Shown in pieces: positions 19,837-29,744 of a DNA stretch of 54,353 nt. A model generated the notes under the pieces. It saw only the letters and a program-made list of their open reading frames with translations, searched no databases and was not told the origin of the DNA. The position numbers were made by a program, and so were the translations under genes. This stretch comes from Bacillota bacterium (GTDB lineage Bacteria; Bacillota; Clostridia; Clostridiales; Clostridiaceae), in the NCBI GenBank assembly GCA_030705885.1, contig JAUZPN010000003.1:1-54353 (forward strand), written 5' to 3'. Position 1 is the stretch's first letter. Every line of letters begins with the position of its first letter.

Positions 19837-20284
19837 CATCAAAATTTCTTTTCCACATAATAACTGCATCTTCCTTGTTATCAGCATAATATTTCTTTCT
19901 TAAACCTTCTTCTACAAATCCAAATTTTTTATAAAGTTTTTGTGCAGCAAAATTTGATTTTCGAACTTCTAAAGTCATAGCAGAACAGCCTTCACTTTTG
20001 CCAATATTTATAAGTGATTTAAGAATTAGGGAAGCAGCGCCTAGTTGTCTATAATCTGGATGTATTGCAATATTTGTAATGTGGCATTCATCTAAAATAA
20101 TCCACATGCCGCCATATCCAATAGTTTTTTTATCAATTTTAGCTACTACATATCTTGCTAAATTATTTTCTAATTCATTATCAAAAGCTTCTTTTACCCA
20201 AGCAATAGGGAAGCTTAACACACTTATTTCAATAATATCTTCAATGTCATCAGCAATTAATTTACAAATTTCAATATCATTCAT
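19802..20284 (-). CDS. rimI: Ribosomal protein S18-alanine N-acetyltransferase
   Basis: This 160-residue GNAT-fold acetyltransferase has the acetyl-CoA loop region IAIHPDYRQLGAASLIL (about residues 70-86) and MTLEVRKSNFAAQKLYKKFGFVEEG (about 98-122), which define RimI. Its place after tsaE and tsaB is the classic arrangement. It overlaps the 3' end of tsaB by eight bases, so translation is coupled. The last dozen residues, after KRNFDD, are encoded by the right arm of the 100-bp palindrome. The tail is therefore an addition not expected in the family, which usually ends near residue 150. Confidence 0.92.
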   Translation of the reverse strand: MNDIEICKLIADDIEDIIEISVLSFPIAWVKEAFDNELENNLARYVVAKIDKKTIGYGGMWIILDECHITNIAIHPDYRQLGAASLILKSLINIGKSEGCSAMTLEVRKSNFAAQKLYKKFGFVEEGLRKKYYADNKEDAVIMWKRNFDDILSSDTFSSN

Positions 20285-20990
20285 TATTATTATTTTTTAG
20301 TTTATTTTCATATTCTCTTTCAGCTTGGGATTTTCTAAGGTAAATTGGAGCTGCAGTATTTATATCATCACAAGTGCCATTTTTTAATAGTTCCAGACCA
20401 AGTTCACCCAAAGATGAAGCTTTTACTATATTAAGATGAACAGGTGCAAAAGATACACTTTCTAAATTATCCTTTAGATACTTTTCATGAAGTTTAGTAG
20501 CGTCTCCTATAAAACAGATGTTTTGGTTATAGGTTAGAAGCATACTTACTAGTTCTTCAATAGAAATAATTAAATAACCTGATAATCTATTAAGTTTATT
20601 ATTTTTATATTCGTAAATGGCAGTATATACATGACCTCTTAATGCATCTAGTATTGGACAAATTAATCCGCTTGTATAAGCCATATTAAATGCAAGTGCA
20701 TCCAATGAAGAAACAGATATAAATGGCTTATTTGTCCCTTGACTTAACCCCTTAATTACAGACATTCCTATTCTTAAACCAGTAAATGAGCCAGGTCCCT
20801 TTGAAATAACATATCCATCTATTGAAGACAAATCAATGTTTAATGTTTTTAACATATTATCAATCATTGGCATTAAAATAACTGAATGCTGCTTTTTGTT
20901 ATTAAAAGAAATTTCACTAAGAAGTTTTTTATCATCAATCACTGAACAGGAAGCACATTCTGTAGCAGTGTCTACACTTAATATTCTCAT
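20277..20990 (-). CDS. tsaB: tRNA threonylcarbamoyladenosine biosynthesis protein TsaB
   Basis: TsaB is the non-catalytic ASKHA partner of TsaD in making t6A on tRNAs that read ANN codons. The 237-residue product starts ILSVDTATECASCSVID and has HSVILMPMIDNML and SKGPGSFTGLRIG (about residues 65-77), all family signatures. It overlaps tsaE by four bases (ATGA) and rimI by eight. tsaD and tsaC are not in the window. Confidence 0.94.
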   Translation of the reverse strand: MRILSVDTATECASCSVIDDKKLLSEISFNNKKQHSVILMPMIDNMLKTLNIDLSSIDGYVISKGPGSFTGLRIGMSVIKGLSQGTNKPFISVSSLDALAFNMAYTSGLICPILDALRGHVYTAIYEYKNNKLNRLSGYLIISIEELVSMLLTYNQNICFIGDATKLHEKYLKDNLESVSFAPVHLNIVKASSLGELGLELLKNGTCDDINTAAPIYLRKSQAEREYENKLKNNNNE

Positions 20991-21445
20991 AATTTAAACT
21001 CCTTTATATAATCATATCGTTTATTATTAGAAGCAATTTCAATTTTCCTAAAGTTAGTACCCATTTGAATAACTTTGCTTATATTAATGTCCATATGTTC
21101 TTCAGGTATTAATTCTTTTATGTAATTAGACCATTCTATAACACTTACACCATCACTGAAGATATATTCATCAAAACCAATGGCTGCAATTTCATCAGGA
21201 TCATTTACCCTATAAACGTCAAAGTGATATAATTTAAGTCTGCCTTCATATTCGTTTACAATGGTGAATGTAGGGCTTGTTATATAATCGTTTATTTCCA
21301 TTCCTTTTGCAATACCTTTTGTTAAATGTGTTTTACCGGTTCCTAAGTCGCCTGTAATGCAAATAATGTCACCTGAGTTAACATGATTCCCTATTTGTAT
21401 ACCTAAAGCAAAAGTTTTTTCTACACTATTTGATATAAATTCCAT
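20987..21445 (-). CDS. tsaE: tRNA threonylcarbamoyladenosine biosynthesis ATPase TsaE
   Basis: TsaE is the P-loop ATPase that drives turnover of the TsaBD complex. The Walker A loop is GDLGTGKTHLTKG (about residues 33-45), followed by SPTFTIVNEYEG and HFDVYRVNDPDE, typical of the family. I place the start at ATG 21445 (152 residues), six bases after GAGGTG; a GTG at 21481 would put that binding site inside the gene. It is the first gene of the tsaE-tsaB-rimI operon. Confidence 0.93.
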   Translation of the reverse strand: MEFISNSVEKTFALGIQIGNHVNSGDIICITGDLGTGKTHLTKGIAKGMEINDYITSPTFTIVNEYEGRLKLYHFDVYRVNDPDEIAAIGFDEYIFSDGVSVIEWSNYIKELIPEEHMDINISKVIQMGTNFRKIEIASNNKRYDYIKEFKL

Positions 21446-21612
21446 TTTCTTCACCTCAAAATTAAGGTTATTATATAACACATTTTATCATAATTCAAAA
21501 ATATATAAAAGAGAATTATAAAAAATATTAAAATACATTATTAATTTATTTGCAAATCAGCGAATAATTATGTAAAATAAGGTAGGCAATATAATTTAAG
21601 AGGTGGGAAGTA

Positions 21613-22545
21613 TTGAGAAGAATAATAATTTCAAGTTTTCTTGTTATGATAATATTTATTATGAGTGCATGTAACAATTCAGTTCCTAAGAAAAACGAAA
21701 AAAAAATTATTGATTTTAATTCTCAAAATGCTAATTTACTGAACATAATGACAACTAATAAATTTTTATGCGACATGGTGAATGATATTACAGAAGGCAA
21801 GCAAAATACTGAATATATGTTTAAAAATGATGGTGACATGGACAGTTTTACTTATACTGATGACAGTATTAATAATATCAGCAGAAAAGATTTATTTATA
21901 TATTTTGGAGCAGGTTTAGAGCCCTGGAGTGATGATTTTGTAAACAGCCTTAAAAAAAATAAAGTCAGCATTATAAATGTTTCTAGAGGAATAAGGCTAT
22001 TAACATTTACAAAAACTGATATAACATTAAAAGAAAATTATAATCCATATTATTGGTTAAGTACTGAAAATTATAAGATTGCATTATTTAATGTTAAAAA
22101 TGCAGTTGAAGAAAAGGATTCAATAAATAGAGATTACTATGAACAGAACTTTGCGCAAGCAACTAAAAAAATTGATGATTGTGAAAAACAAATAAAACCT
22201 ATTTATGAAAAATATAAAAATTATAATTTTGTAGTTGATGGAGATAATTTAGATTACTTTACAAAAAATGAGGATTTAAAAACTATAAAATATTATAGTT
22301 ATGATATAATTTATGCACTAAACCAAAAAGATGAATTTGATAAATTAGATAAAAAACTTAAAAATGTTGATAATTTAGTATTTCTTTATGATAGTGAAGA
22401 CAGCTTAAAAGCAAATCAACTAATAATAAATAAATATAATATGAAGACTGCCAAAATTACAAATGGCAGTGGAAATATGGATTATCTTACTATCTTAAAA
22501 TCTAATGCTGATAGTATTAATAAAAGTATTAATAAAACAAATTAA
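21613..22545 (+). CDS. Degenerate ZnuA/TroA-like metal-binding lipoprotein
   Basis: A TTG start after AGAGGTGGG opens a signal peptide with lipobox IMSAC. The 310-residue product keeps landmarks of cluster A-I zinc/manganese binding proteins: DLFIYFGAGLEPW (about 96-108), NVSRGIRLL and NPYYWLSTENYKI, followed by a long helix. The usual metal-ligand histidines are replaced: the HxYEP-type site reads DSFTY, and the NPHxWL site reads NPYYWL. No ATPase or permease gene is next to it. It may have lost metal binding or recognise something else. Its 3' end overlaps the convergent DUF445 gene by 51 bases. Confidence 0.6.
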   Translation: MRRIIISSFLVMIIFIMSACNNSVPKKNEKKIIDFNSQNANLLNIMTTNKFLCDMVNDITEGKQNTEYMFKNDGDMDSFTYTDDSINNISRKDLFIYFGAGLEPWSDDFVNSLKKNKVSIINVSRGIRLLTFTKTDITLKENYNPYYWLSTENYKIALFNVKNAVEEKDSINRDYYEQNFAQATKKIDDCEKQIKPIYEKYKNYNFVVDGDNLDYFTKNEDLKTIKYYSYDIIYALNQKDEFDKLDKKLKNVDNLVFLYDSEDSLKANQLIINKYNMKTAKITNGSGNMDYLTILKSNADSINKSINKTN

Positions 22546-23790
22546 CGAAAAGAACACAATACCTAAGATAGCTCCAAGCATTGCACCATTGATTCTGATC
22601 CACTGTAATGGTTCTTCAGCACTGCTTTGAATTAAATTACTTAATTGTTCATCAGTAAAGCTAGTTATTCTTTCTTCTATAAAATTTGAAAATTCTAATT
22701 TGTTATTTTCAATAATTTCTAATAATAATTCTTTAATTATAGAATCAAGCATTATTGGAATTTCTGAATCGATCCGGAATTCCTCCCATAAAGATTCGAT
22801 TAATGAATTTAATGTTTTAGCAATTTCCCTTAGATTAGAATTTTCACCAATAGAATCATTAAAAATATCATTGTTATTTTCACTTTGAATAATAATGATA
22901 TTTTCCAATTTATCAATGAGTTTTTTAATATGTTCTTCATTTCCGAATTTATCCATAAAATCAATCCAAACTTTAGATAAGTCATAATTTTTTAAATGTG
23001 AATTAGAATATTTTAGAATTATTTTTTTTGTATTATTATATTTTATTTCACTAGCTTTAAGATTTTTTAAGAAATTTGTTGTTTCTAACTGAATAGCATT
23101 TACCAATTTATCTATGTCTACTATAGCTTTTATTTTTAAAAAGAGTTTATATTTTTTTTCAACAGCAGTATTTATAGAACTATAAATGAAATTATAGGTT
23201 TTATTATTGTTAATAAATAATATAGCTTTGTCTATAATGCTGCAATAAATTGACTTAGTAAAACGCTTATTAATGTTATCGTTAATAAATTTTGATAGTT
23301 TTTCTTTAATATAATCTATATTTTTTGCTTTATCTTTGATATAAGATAAAAAATTATTTATCTTAGTTTCATCATTTTTAAAATTATTTAATAAATTCAA
23401 AGTATGAGTAAATAAATAATTTTTTGATTTGATCATAAAAGTTTTATCATTAAAAAGTTCAAGTATTTTATCACTTATTGGTATGCCTTTTATTATTTTT
23501 TGTATATAATTCATGTTAAGCAGGTTATTATTTACAATAGAAGCTAAACCATTTAATATTTTTTTCTTATTAGCAGGGATTATAGGCTTTATTGGTATTC
23601 CCAGCGGTTTTTTAAAGAGAGCAGTAACGGCAAACCAGTCAGCAATGCTTCCAACTAGTGATGCTTCAACAATAAAAATTAACATCCTAATAATTAATGA
23701 TTCACCAAAATAATGCTTTATTAATGCTAATAATACAAAGCATAATATTAAAGTTATTAGAATAATATTAGCTATTTTTTTGTTTTTCAT
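22495..23790 (-). CDS. DUF445 family membrane protein (copy 1)
   Basis: The 431-residue product has an N-terminal pair of hydrophobic segments with the DUF445 signature EASLVGSIADWFAVTALFKKPLG (about residues 34-56), a long helical, Lys/Asn-rich middle, and a final C-terminal transmembrane helix after QWIRINGAMLGAILG. The family is widespread and of unknown biochemical function. I place the start at ATG 23790, the MKNKKIANIIL methionine, preceded by AAAGGA; in-frame GTG 23820 and ATG 23802 are less likely. The 3' end overlaps the convergent lipoprotein gene. Confidence 0.85.
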   Translation of the reverse strand: MKNKKIANIILITLILCFVLLALIKHYFGESLIIRMLIFIVEASLVGSIADWFAVTALFKKPLGIPIKPIIPANKKKILNGLASIVNNNLLNMNYIQKIIKGIPISDKILELFNDKTFMIKSKNYLFTHTLNLLNNFKNDETKINNFLSYIKDKAKNIDYIKEKLSKFINDNINKRFTKSIYCSIIDKAILFINNNKTYNFIYSSINTAVEKKYKLFLKIKAIVDIDKLVNAIQLETTNFLKNLKASEIKYNNTKKIILKYSNSHLKNYDLSKVWIDFMDKFGNEEHIKKLIDKLENIIIIQSENNNDIFNDSIGENSNLREIAKTLNSLIESLWEEFRIDSEIPIMLDSIIKELLLEIIENNKLEFSNFIEERITSFTDEQLSNLIQSSAEEPLQWIRINGAMLGAILGIVFFSLICFINTFINTISIRF

Positions 23791-23892
23791 AATTATATTC
23801 ATTCCTTTCGATGAAGGCACAAAAAATGATGAATCATTTCTTTCAACTTTAATCCTTCTTTGAGTACTTTTATTTAATTTACATCAGTTGAT

Positions 23893-25131
23893 TTAAACAA
23901 AATACATAATTATAAATGTGATAATGCCTACCATTCCGCCAACTATAGAACCGTTAATTCGAATCATATTTAAGTCTTCCCCAACATTTTTATATATTTC
24001 TTCTGTAAGCATTTCATTAGAATATTCTGCAAGTTTATTCTTTATAATATATTCTATATTTTTATATATAAAATCTGAAATCTTGCAATCTAATAGATTT
24101 GCTATCTTATTTTTCAAATCTGTATTATTAATTATAACATTGTTTAATTCATCAATAACTTTATTAATTACTTCATCTTTAATATTATCTTCTGAATCTT
24201 CTTTATAACTGATAATATTTTCTTTTATTTCACAACTGTCCCCATCACTATTATCTGTATTTACAGCTTTAAATTGATAACCGTCCCTAGCTGTTTTTAT
24301 TGCTGAGTATTGGAAAAAATGTTGAATTTTATTCTTAATATCATATTTTTTTATAAAATCTGGATGTTTAGCAGATTCCAGAAAATCATTGGCTGATTTT
24401 ATTAATTCTTCAGGAACATCATTTATTGAGGAGAATACATGAGTAACTACTTTTTTTAGTATATTTGAGCCATTATAATTGCTTTTAATGTTAGTGAAAA
24501 GTATGCTAAGCTTTTCATATACTATTGGAAGCAATAATATTTTTTGCAGTTCAGATGCTAAAGAATTAATAATGTCCTGAATGTAGCCTTTGCTGATTGC
24601 TAAATCTGAAAAGTGGTCTGCAATATTATAGATTTCATTTTTATTTGCATATATAGATTTACGAATTAGTTTACTGAAATATTTATTGTTTTTTTGCAGT
24701 GATGAGATTTCTATTTTTGTAAGTAATACTTCTGTTGCATTGTTTAATATTTTATGCTGCACAATATAATCTACTAGAAGTTGAGATATTCCAATTTCTT
24801 TAACTTTTTTTGATAGTGCATCTTTTGTTATTACTTTGTTTTGAATTATATCAATAATAACTGATATAACTTCTTCTCTGTTTTTTGGGATCATTTCTGT
24901 TTTGAAAAGTGATTCAGGCCAGCTTATACCTAAAGGTTTTGCAAAAAAAGATTTTATTGCAAACCAATCAGCTATACCGCCTATAAGTCCAGCATTAGCA
25001 AAACTGAAGATTAATCCACCCCAAAATGTTTTATGATAAGGATAAAATATAAGAAATAGAAGAGAAAAAACAATTAAAATAAAATTAGCCAAGATATTTG
25101 CAGAAAGTTTATGATGTTTATTTTGTTTCAA
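23893..25131 (-). CDS. DUF445 family membrane protein (copy 2)
   Basis: This 412-residue paralogue of the next gene downstream has the same architecture: two N-terminal helices with NAGLIGGIADWFAIKSFFAKPLG (about residues 46-68), a long helical middle, and a C-terminal helix after DLNMIRINGSIVGGMVGI. The start is TTG 25131 after AAAGAAGTG. It lies about 100 bases before copy 1 on the same strand, so the pair may form one operon. The two have diverged strongly in the middle, which suggests an old duplication rather than a recent one. Confidence 0.85.
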   Translation of the reverse strand: MKQNKHHKLSANILANFILIVFSLLFLIFYPYHKTFWGGLIFSFANAGLIGGIADWFAIKSFFAKPLGISWPESLFKTEMIPKNREEVISVIIDIIQNKVITKDALSKKVKEIGISQLLVDYIVQHKILNNATEVLLTKIEISSLQKNNKYFSKLIRKSIYANKNEIYNIADHFSDLAISKGYIQDIINSLASELQKILLLPIVYEKLSILFTNIKSNYNGSNILKKVVTHVFSSINDVPEELIKSANDFLESAKHPDFIKKYDIKNKIQHFFQYSAIKTARDGYQFKAVNTDNSDGDSCEIKENIISYKEDSEDNIKDEVINKVIDELNNVIINNTDLKNKIANLLDCKISDFIYKNIEYIIKNKLAEYSNEMLTEEIYKNVGEDLNMIRINGSIVGGMVGIITFIIMYFV

Positions 25132-25223
25132 TTATGAATCACTTCTTTCGTTAATTTCAAGCGGTTTATATTATTTATATCTTAAATCACTCTTTTTTAA
25201 AATAATAATAATTAATTATATAG

Positions 25224-25302
25224 TTAAAATTGTAACATAAAAGTGATATAATATGTTATAATTATATTATTAAATATTTATTGTTTTAACAATAAATATT
25301 TA
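25224..25302 (+). promoter_or_regulatory. pyk promoter region with a 15-bp perfect inverted repeat
   Basis: A consensus -10 box TATAAT lies at 25247-25252, with only a weak TTAAAA at the -35 position (25224-25229). About 20 bases downstream, TAAATATTTATTGTT (25271-25285) and its exact complement (25288-25302) flank a two-base centre. The repeat could be an operator or a hairpin in the leader. It is all A/T except one G/C pair. Confidence 0.5.
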
Positions 25303-25372
25303 AGCAAATACATATAATAATTGTTAAATTTACAAAAACATTATTGAAATTTACGAAGGGAGATGTTTATTT

Positions 25373-27118
25373 ATGAGGATGACAAAAATAATATGCACTT
25401 TAGGACCTGCAGTTGATGATGAAAAGATTTTGGAACAATTAATACTTGGAGGAATGGATGTAGCTAGGTTAAATTTTTCACATGGTACGCATGAGGATCA
25501 TAAAATTAGAGTTGATAGGTTAAAAAAGGTAAGGGAAAGGCTTGGGATGCCAGTAGCTCTTTTATTAGATACAAAAGGACCAGAAATTAGACTTGGCAAG
25601 TTTGAAAAAGGAGAAGTTACATTAATTGAAGGAAACGAGTTTATACTTGTAAATGAAGTTATTCAAGGAACAGAAGAAAGAGCTACCATCTCTCATAAGG
25701 AGTTATATTCTACAGTTAAAATAGGAACACGAATACTTATTAATGATGGTCTTGTTGCAATGGAAGTAACTAAAGTTCAAGGAACAGATATTCATTGTAA
25801 AGTTTTAAATGGTGGAGCTATCAGTAATAATAAAGGTGTTAATATACCAGAAACAGATACACATCTTCCTGGAATAACAGAGCAAGACATAGAAGATATG
25901 AAATTTGGAATAGAAAATGAATTTGATATTATAGCATGTTCATTTGTAAGAAAAGCAAGTAATGTAAATGATGTTAGAAATATATTAAAGAAGTATGGCG
26001 GTGAAGGTATAAAAATCATCTCTAAAATTGAAAATAGAGAAGGCGTAAATAATTTTGATGATATATTATATGCTTCAGATGGAATAATGGTTGCAAGAGG
26101 TGACCTTGGAGTTGAAATTCCAACAGAAGAAGTACCTATTGTTCAAAAAATGATAATAGAGAAATGTTATAAGGGTGGTAAGCCAGTAATAACAGCTACA
26201 CAAATGCTTGATTCTATGATAAAAAATCCTCGTCCAACTAGAGCGGAATCCAATGACGTTGCTAATGCTGTTTATGATGGTACAAGTGCAATTATGCTTT
26301 CAGGAGAAAGTGCTGCAGGAAAATATCCAGTAGAAAGTGTTAAAACTATGGCTAAAATATCTTCAAGAGCAGAAGAAGCTATTGATTATGGCAAGAAACT
26401 ATCACTTATGCAGTTCGATTTAATGGGAAGTATTACTAATGCAATAAGTTATGCGACTTGTACAACAGCATTACAATTAAAAGCATCAGCTATTATCTCA
26501 ATGACTTGTTCAGGTGAGACAGCAAGAATGATTTCAAGATTCAGACCAACATGTCCTATTATAGCAACCACAGATAATAAGAGAACTTTACGTCAGTTAT
26601 CTTTATCATGGGGAGTTATTCCAGTACTTATTGATGCTGCTTCATCAATTGAAGAAATGTTCCAAATCGGAGTAAAAAAAGCACTAGAATTAAATTTAGT
26701 AAAACAAGGAGACATTGTAGTTATAACTGCAGGCGGCCCAGTTGGAATCAGCGGTACTACAAATCTTCTAAAAGTTCAGACTGTTGGTAACATTTTAGTT
26801 CAAGGTGTAGGAATAAAAAGAGGAAAAGCTACAAATGAATTATGTGTTGTTAAGGATGGAGAAGAATTAAGCAGCAAATTTAAAAAGGGTGATATTGTTG
26901 TTGTAAAATCAACTACTAATGACATGATTCCATATTTGAAAAATGCAGGTGGAATAATTGTTGAAGAAGGTGGCATGGACAGCAATGCTGTAACAATTGG
27001 CCTTGCACTTGAAATACCAGTTATAGTAGGTGCTGAAAATGCACTTAATATATTAAAACAAGGCTCAGTTGTAACAGTTGATTCAAATAATGGAGTTGTA
27101 CTTAATGATAATATTTAA
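25373..27118 (+). CDS. pyk: Pyruvate kinase with C-terminal extension
   Basis: Pyruvate kinase makes pyruvate and ATP from phosphoenolpyruvate and ADP in glycolysis. The 581-residue product has MTKIICTLGPA, the active-site stretch ISKIENREGV (about residues 215-224) and ARGDLGVEIP (about 239-248). After the normal 470 residues it carries the extra C-terminal PEP-utiliser-like domain (about 480-575) found in many Firmicutes enzymes. In that domain the segment equivalent to the usual TSHAA phosphohistidine motif reads DSNAV, so it has no catalytic histidine and is probably regulatory. A GGGAGATG site precedes the start. Confidence 0.95.
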   Translation: MRMTKIICTLGPAVDDEKILEQLILGGMDVARLNFSHGTHEDHKIRVDRLKKVRERLGMPVALLLDTKGPEIRLGKFEKGEVTLIEGNEFILVNEVIQGTEERATISHKELYSTVKIGTRILINDGLVAMEVTKVQGTDIHCKVLNGGAISNNKGVNIPETDTHLPGITEQDIEDMKFGIENEFDIIACSFVRKASNVNDVRNILKKYGGEGIKIISKIENREGVNNFDDILYASDGIMVARGDLGVEIPTEEVPIVQKMIIEKCYKGGKPVITATQMLDSMIKNPRPTRAESNDVANAVYDGTSAIMLSGESAAGKYPVESVKTMAKISSRAEEAIDYGKKLSLMQFDLMGSITNAISYATCTTALQLKASAIISMTCSGETARMISRFRPTCPIIATTDNKRTLRQLSLSWGVIPVLIDAASSIEEMFQIGVKKALELNLVKQGDIVVITAGGPVGISGTTNLLKVQTVGNILVQGVGIKRGKATNELCVVKDGEELSSKFKKGDIVVVKSTTNDMIPYLKNAGGIIVEEGGMDSNAVTIGLALEIPVIVGAENALNILKQGSVVTVDSNNGVVLNDNI

Positions 27119-27425
27119 GTCGAATGCGATACCTTTTATTTAATTGACAATTGACAGTTGACAATGATGGAGGATTTTCCACAGCAAAGCTGCGGAAAAT
27201 CTTTAAATGAACTAGTGATAACCTAAAGGTTGTTGACAAAAGACAATTGCTAGTTCAGCCAAACACCAAACAACCCATAGCCTAAAGGCTATGGGTTGTT
27301 TGAATTTTTAAATTCTGTATTTTTTATGGAGCGTAAGCGGAGTAAAAACCTCATTCAATCTCCACTTTGCACTTTGAACTCTTAATTAATCTATTCTGTC
27401 ACAACATTTAACCCCGCTTAAAAAA
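27119..27425. repeat. Intergenic repeat block between the convergent genes pyk and the DUF2298 gene
   Basis: No gene is visible. The block contains a run of TTGACAA/TTGACAG heptamers (27144-27166), a hairpin GATTTTCC...GGAAAATC (27174-27202), the terminator listed separately, and a segment of the type GGAGCGTAAGCGGAGTAAAAA and CTTTGCACTTTGAACTC. Short motifs like these recur between genes in clostridial genomes, so this is probably repeat debris. I base that on general knowledge, not on a search. Confidence 0.5.
27268..27310. terminator. Strong terminator between convergent genes
   Basis: A 15-bp perfect stem, AAACAACCCATAGCC (27268-27282) with its complement (27287-27301) around TAAA, is followed by GAATTTTT on the plus strand. 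It should stop pyk transcription and perhaps also the opposing gene. Confidence 0.8.
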
Positions 27426-29744
27426 CTACTCATTAACCTTAATTACATATTCATTATTAGAACTATATGCAACTGTTCCAAGACTTGCTAAGTTAGCTTC
27501 ATTCATGGTGGTGAATTTTGTTCTTTCTAAATTACCTACTACAATATATTTAATATTATATTTTTTCAGTATTTTTTTAGCATTGTTTACATCAGCACAT
27601 TGATATACGGTTTGAACTTCATTAAGTCTATTATTTAGTTCATTATTATAACCTCTCCAAAGCCATTCATGAGCGTACCAGCCTAAAATTGTTGGATTTC
27701 CTGTTATTGATGATATTCTGCCATAATCGGTATAACTGTCTCCATTTGCTTCTAATATTGGAGTTTGATATTTAACATTTTGGTTAAGCCAATTAACTAT
27801 GTTAAAATCATCCTGAGATTTATCTTTTAAGTATACTAAACCATCTAAACCTTTGTAATTAGAAGCTTTTAAACTTCCGTAATCCTGGTAAATAGCATAA
27901 AATGGGTACATCATAGGAAGAACTAAAATAATTGTATATGCTGCTGCATAAAGTATTTTGATGTTTTTTTTCTTTATATTAGAAACAAGCTGTACAACAA
28001 TAAATCCAACTAGTATACCAAACATCATAAAAGCTTGATAAGTAAATTTAAACATTGTGTTTGCTCTTTCATATGTCTCTCCATAAATATCTTTAACAAA
28101 AATAACTTCAGGTAAGAAAATAAGAAATACAGCACAAATAGATAATATTATAGCAAAAGCATCTATATCTTCATTTATATTTATTTTCTTTTTATTAATA
28201 TTTTTCTTTCCTTTTTTTATTGAAGTTCCCTTTTTATTACTAACTATAGTGCTTACAGCATCTATATTTTTATTGATTTTTGCTTCATCAGATCTTCTAA
28301 AACATAACAATATAAAACAAATGACAAAGAATATTTGGTATCCCCAAAGTACAAACAGTTGGTATAATGGTGTGTGATGACCCCATGGAATACCAAAACC
28401 AGCCGATATTTGCTTGAATTTCAATGAATATGGCAGTGATAGCAATTGAGAAACACCTATTACTATAATTGCATTTACAACAACATAAAGGATAGCCATA
28501 ATTATTTTAATGAGAATCTCATGGTCAATATCAATAATGTTAGTCTTACGAAAATCTTGTTTTGGTGGAAAAACATATTTCTCGAATGAACGATAAATAA
28601 TGTTAGAATTAAGAATATCTCGTGATGATAAAGAACTTGAAAAATATTTTTTATATGAAATATACATAATGCTGAGTCCTGCAACCATTAAATAAATAGG
28701 ATAATCCCATGTATTAGTCATATAAAAAACTGCCAGGAATATGGGCAGCAGCCCCTCAGTCATCAAGAACCTTTTCTTTGTCAATTTACCTGAAAAGAAA
28801 TTCAATATAAGTGCAACAAAAGTAAGCACAAATGGAATATCAGATACATGACCATGAAGGTCTGCAACAACAAAGGAGTATAGTGGAAATTCATGTATTG
28901 TTTTATCGTTTGTATCTGGATTATATCCTATATACCTTGTGGCATCAGGATAAAAATAATTAGGAATATCTCCATTAAATAAACCCATTGATTTTTCAAT
29001 ATGAATTCCTGCAGTGTAACAAAAAGTATGTAAGCTTCCAGCAAAAGTAACTAATAATGCAGAAACTACACCTGCAATAATAACTTTCTTCAAATTTTCT
29101 TTTTCTTTGATAAAGGTCATATTTGAAGCAATTGAAAAAGTCAAACATAAACAAAATGAGAATACAGTAGCTAACATTATATTATATGTATAGCTTGATG
29201 GTATTCCAGAAAGCTTTGTTAAAAATGCACAAATATAATGACCATAATAGTAATAATTAATATTTTTTCCTGCAAACCAAATATCAATTGGAGGCATATA
29301 TTTACTTTTAAGAAGTGCATTAATAAAACCAAAATCCATATATTTTTCTAATCCATTAATTTCTGGTTTAAAACCACGAACGTATGACCAGAAGCATATA
29401 CCTATTAAAAATAATATTTCTTCAGCGATAAATATTTTTAAATCTTTTTTATTTAGTATTTCTGAAAGTTTATTAATTTTTTTTATTTTAAATAATAATA
29501 CAAATGCACCTGCATATAAAATAATAATAATCACAAAAATAGGAACCCTCTCAAAAGGAGCAATTTTTAATGATGATAAAAACCAAAGTATAAAAGATGA
29601 AATGACAATACCTATGGTTTTAGAAAATAAATATCCCTTATCAAAGAAATTTTTAAAAATATAATTTGTTAGTGGAATGAAAGGCATAGTTAGTAATAAT
29701 ATCCACAGCCAAAATTGAATTACTAGAGAAAAATCATGTATCAT
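27426..29744 (-). CDS. DUF2298 (YYY-type) polytopic membrane protein
   Basis: The 772-residue product has roughly fifteen hydrophobic segments. It contains the DUF2298 hallmark INYYYYGHYICAFL with nearby MDFGFINALL and PPIDIWFAG (about residues 137-180), then FPLYSFVVADLHGHV (about 297-311). A short Lys-rich cytoplasmic loop lies near residues 505-525, and a soluble C-terminal tail includes NWLNQNVKYQTPILEANG. The last feature and the topology recall GT-C glycosyltransferases that use lipid-linked sugars, but the family is uncharacterised. It overlaps the FAD oxidoreductase gene by four bases (ATGA), so the two are co-translated. Confidence 0.8.
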   Translation of the reverse strand: MIHDFSLVIQFWLWILLLTMPFIPLTNYIFKNFFDKGYLFSKTIGIVISSFILWFLSSLKIAPFERVPIFVIIIILYAGAFVLLFKIKKINKLSEILNKKDLKIFIAEEILFLIGICFWSYVRGFKPEINGLEKYMDFGFINALLKSKYMPPIDIWFAGKNINYYYYGHYICAFLTKLSGIPSSYTYNIMLATVFSFCLCLTFSIASNMTFIKEKENLKKVIIAGVVSALLVTFAGSLHTFCYTAGIHIEKSMGLFNGDIPNYFYPDATRYIGYNPDTNDKTIHEFPLYSFVVADLHGHVSDIPFVLTFVALILNFFSGKLTKKRFLMTEGLLPIFLAVFYMTNTWDYPIYLMVAGLSIMYISYKKYFSSSLSSRDILNSNIIYRSFEKYVFPPKQDFRKTNIIDIDHEILIKIIMAILYVVVNAIIVIGVSQLLSLPYSLKFKQISAGFGIPWGHHTPLYQLFVLWGYQIFFVICFILLCFRRSDEAKINKNIDAVSTIVSNKKGTSIKKGKKNINKKKININEDIDAFAIILSICAVFLIFLPEVIFVKDIYGETYERANTMFKFTYQAFMMFGILVGFIVVQLVSNIKKKNIKILYAAAYTIILVLPMMYPFYAIYQDYGSLKASNYKGLDGLVYLKDKSQDDFNIVNWLNQNVKYQTPILEANGDSYTDYGRISSITGNPTILGWYAHEWLWRGYNNELNNRLNEVQTVYQCADVNNAKKILKKYNIKYIVVGNLERTKFTTMNEANLASLGTVAYSSNNEYVIKVNE

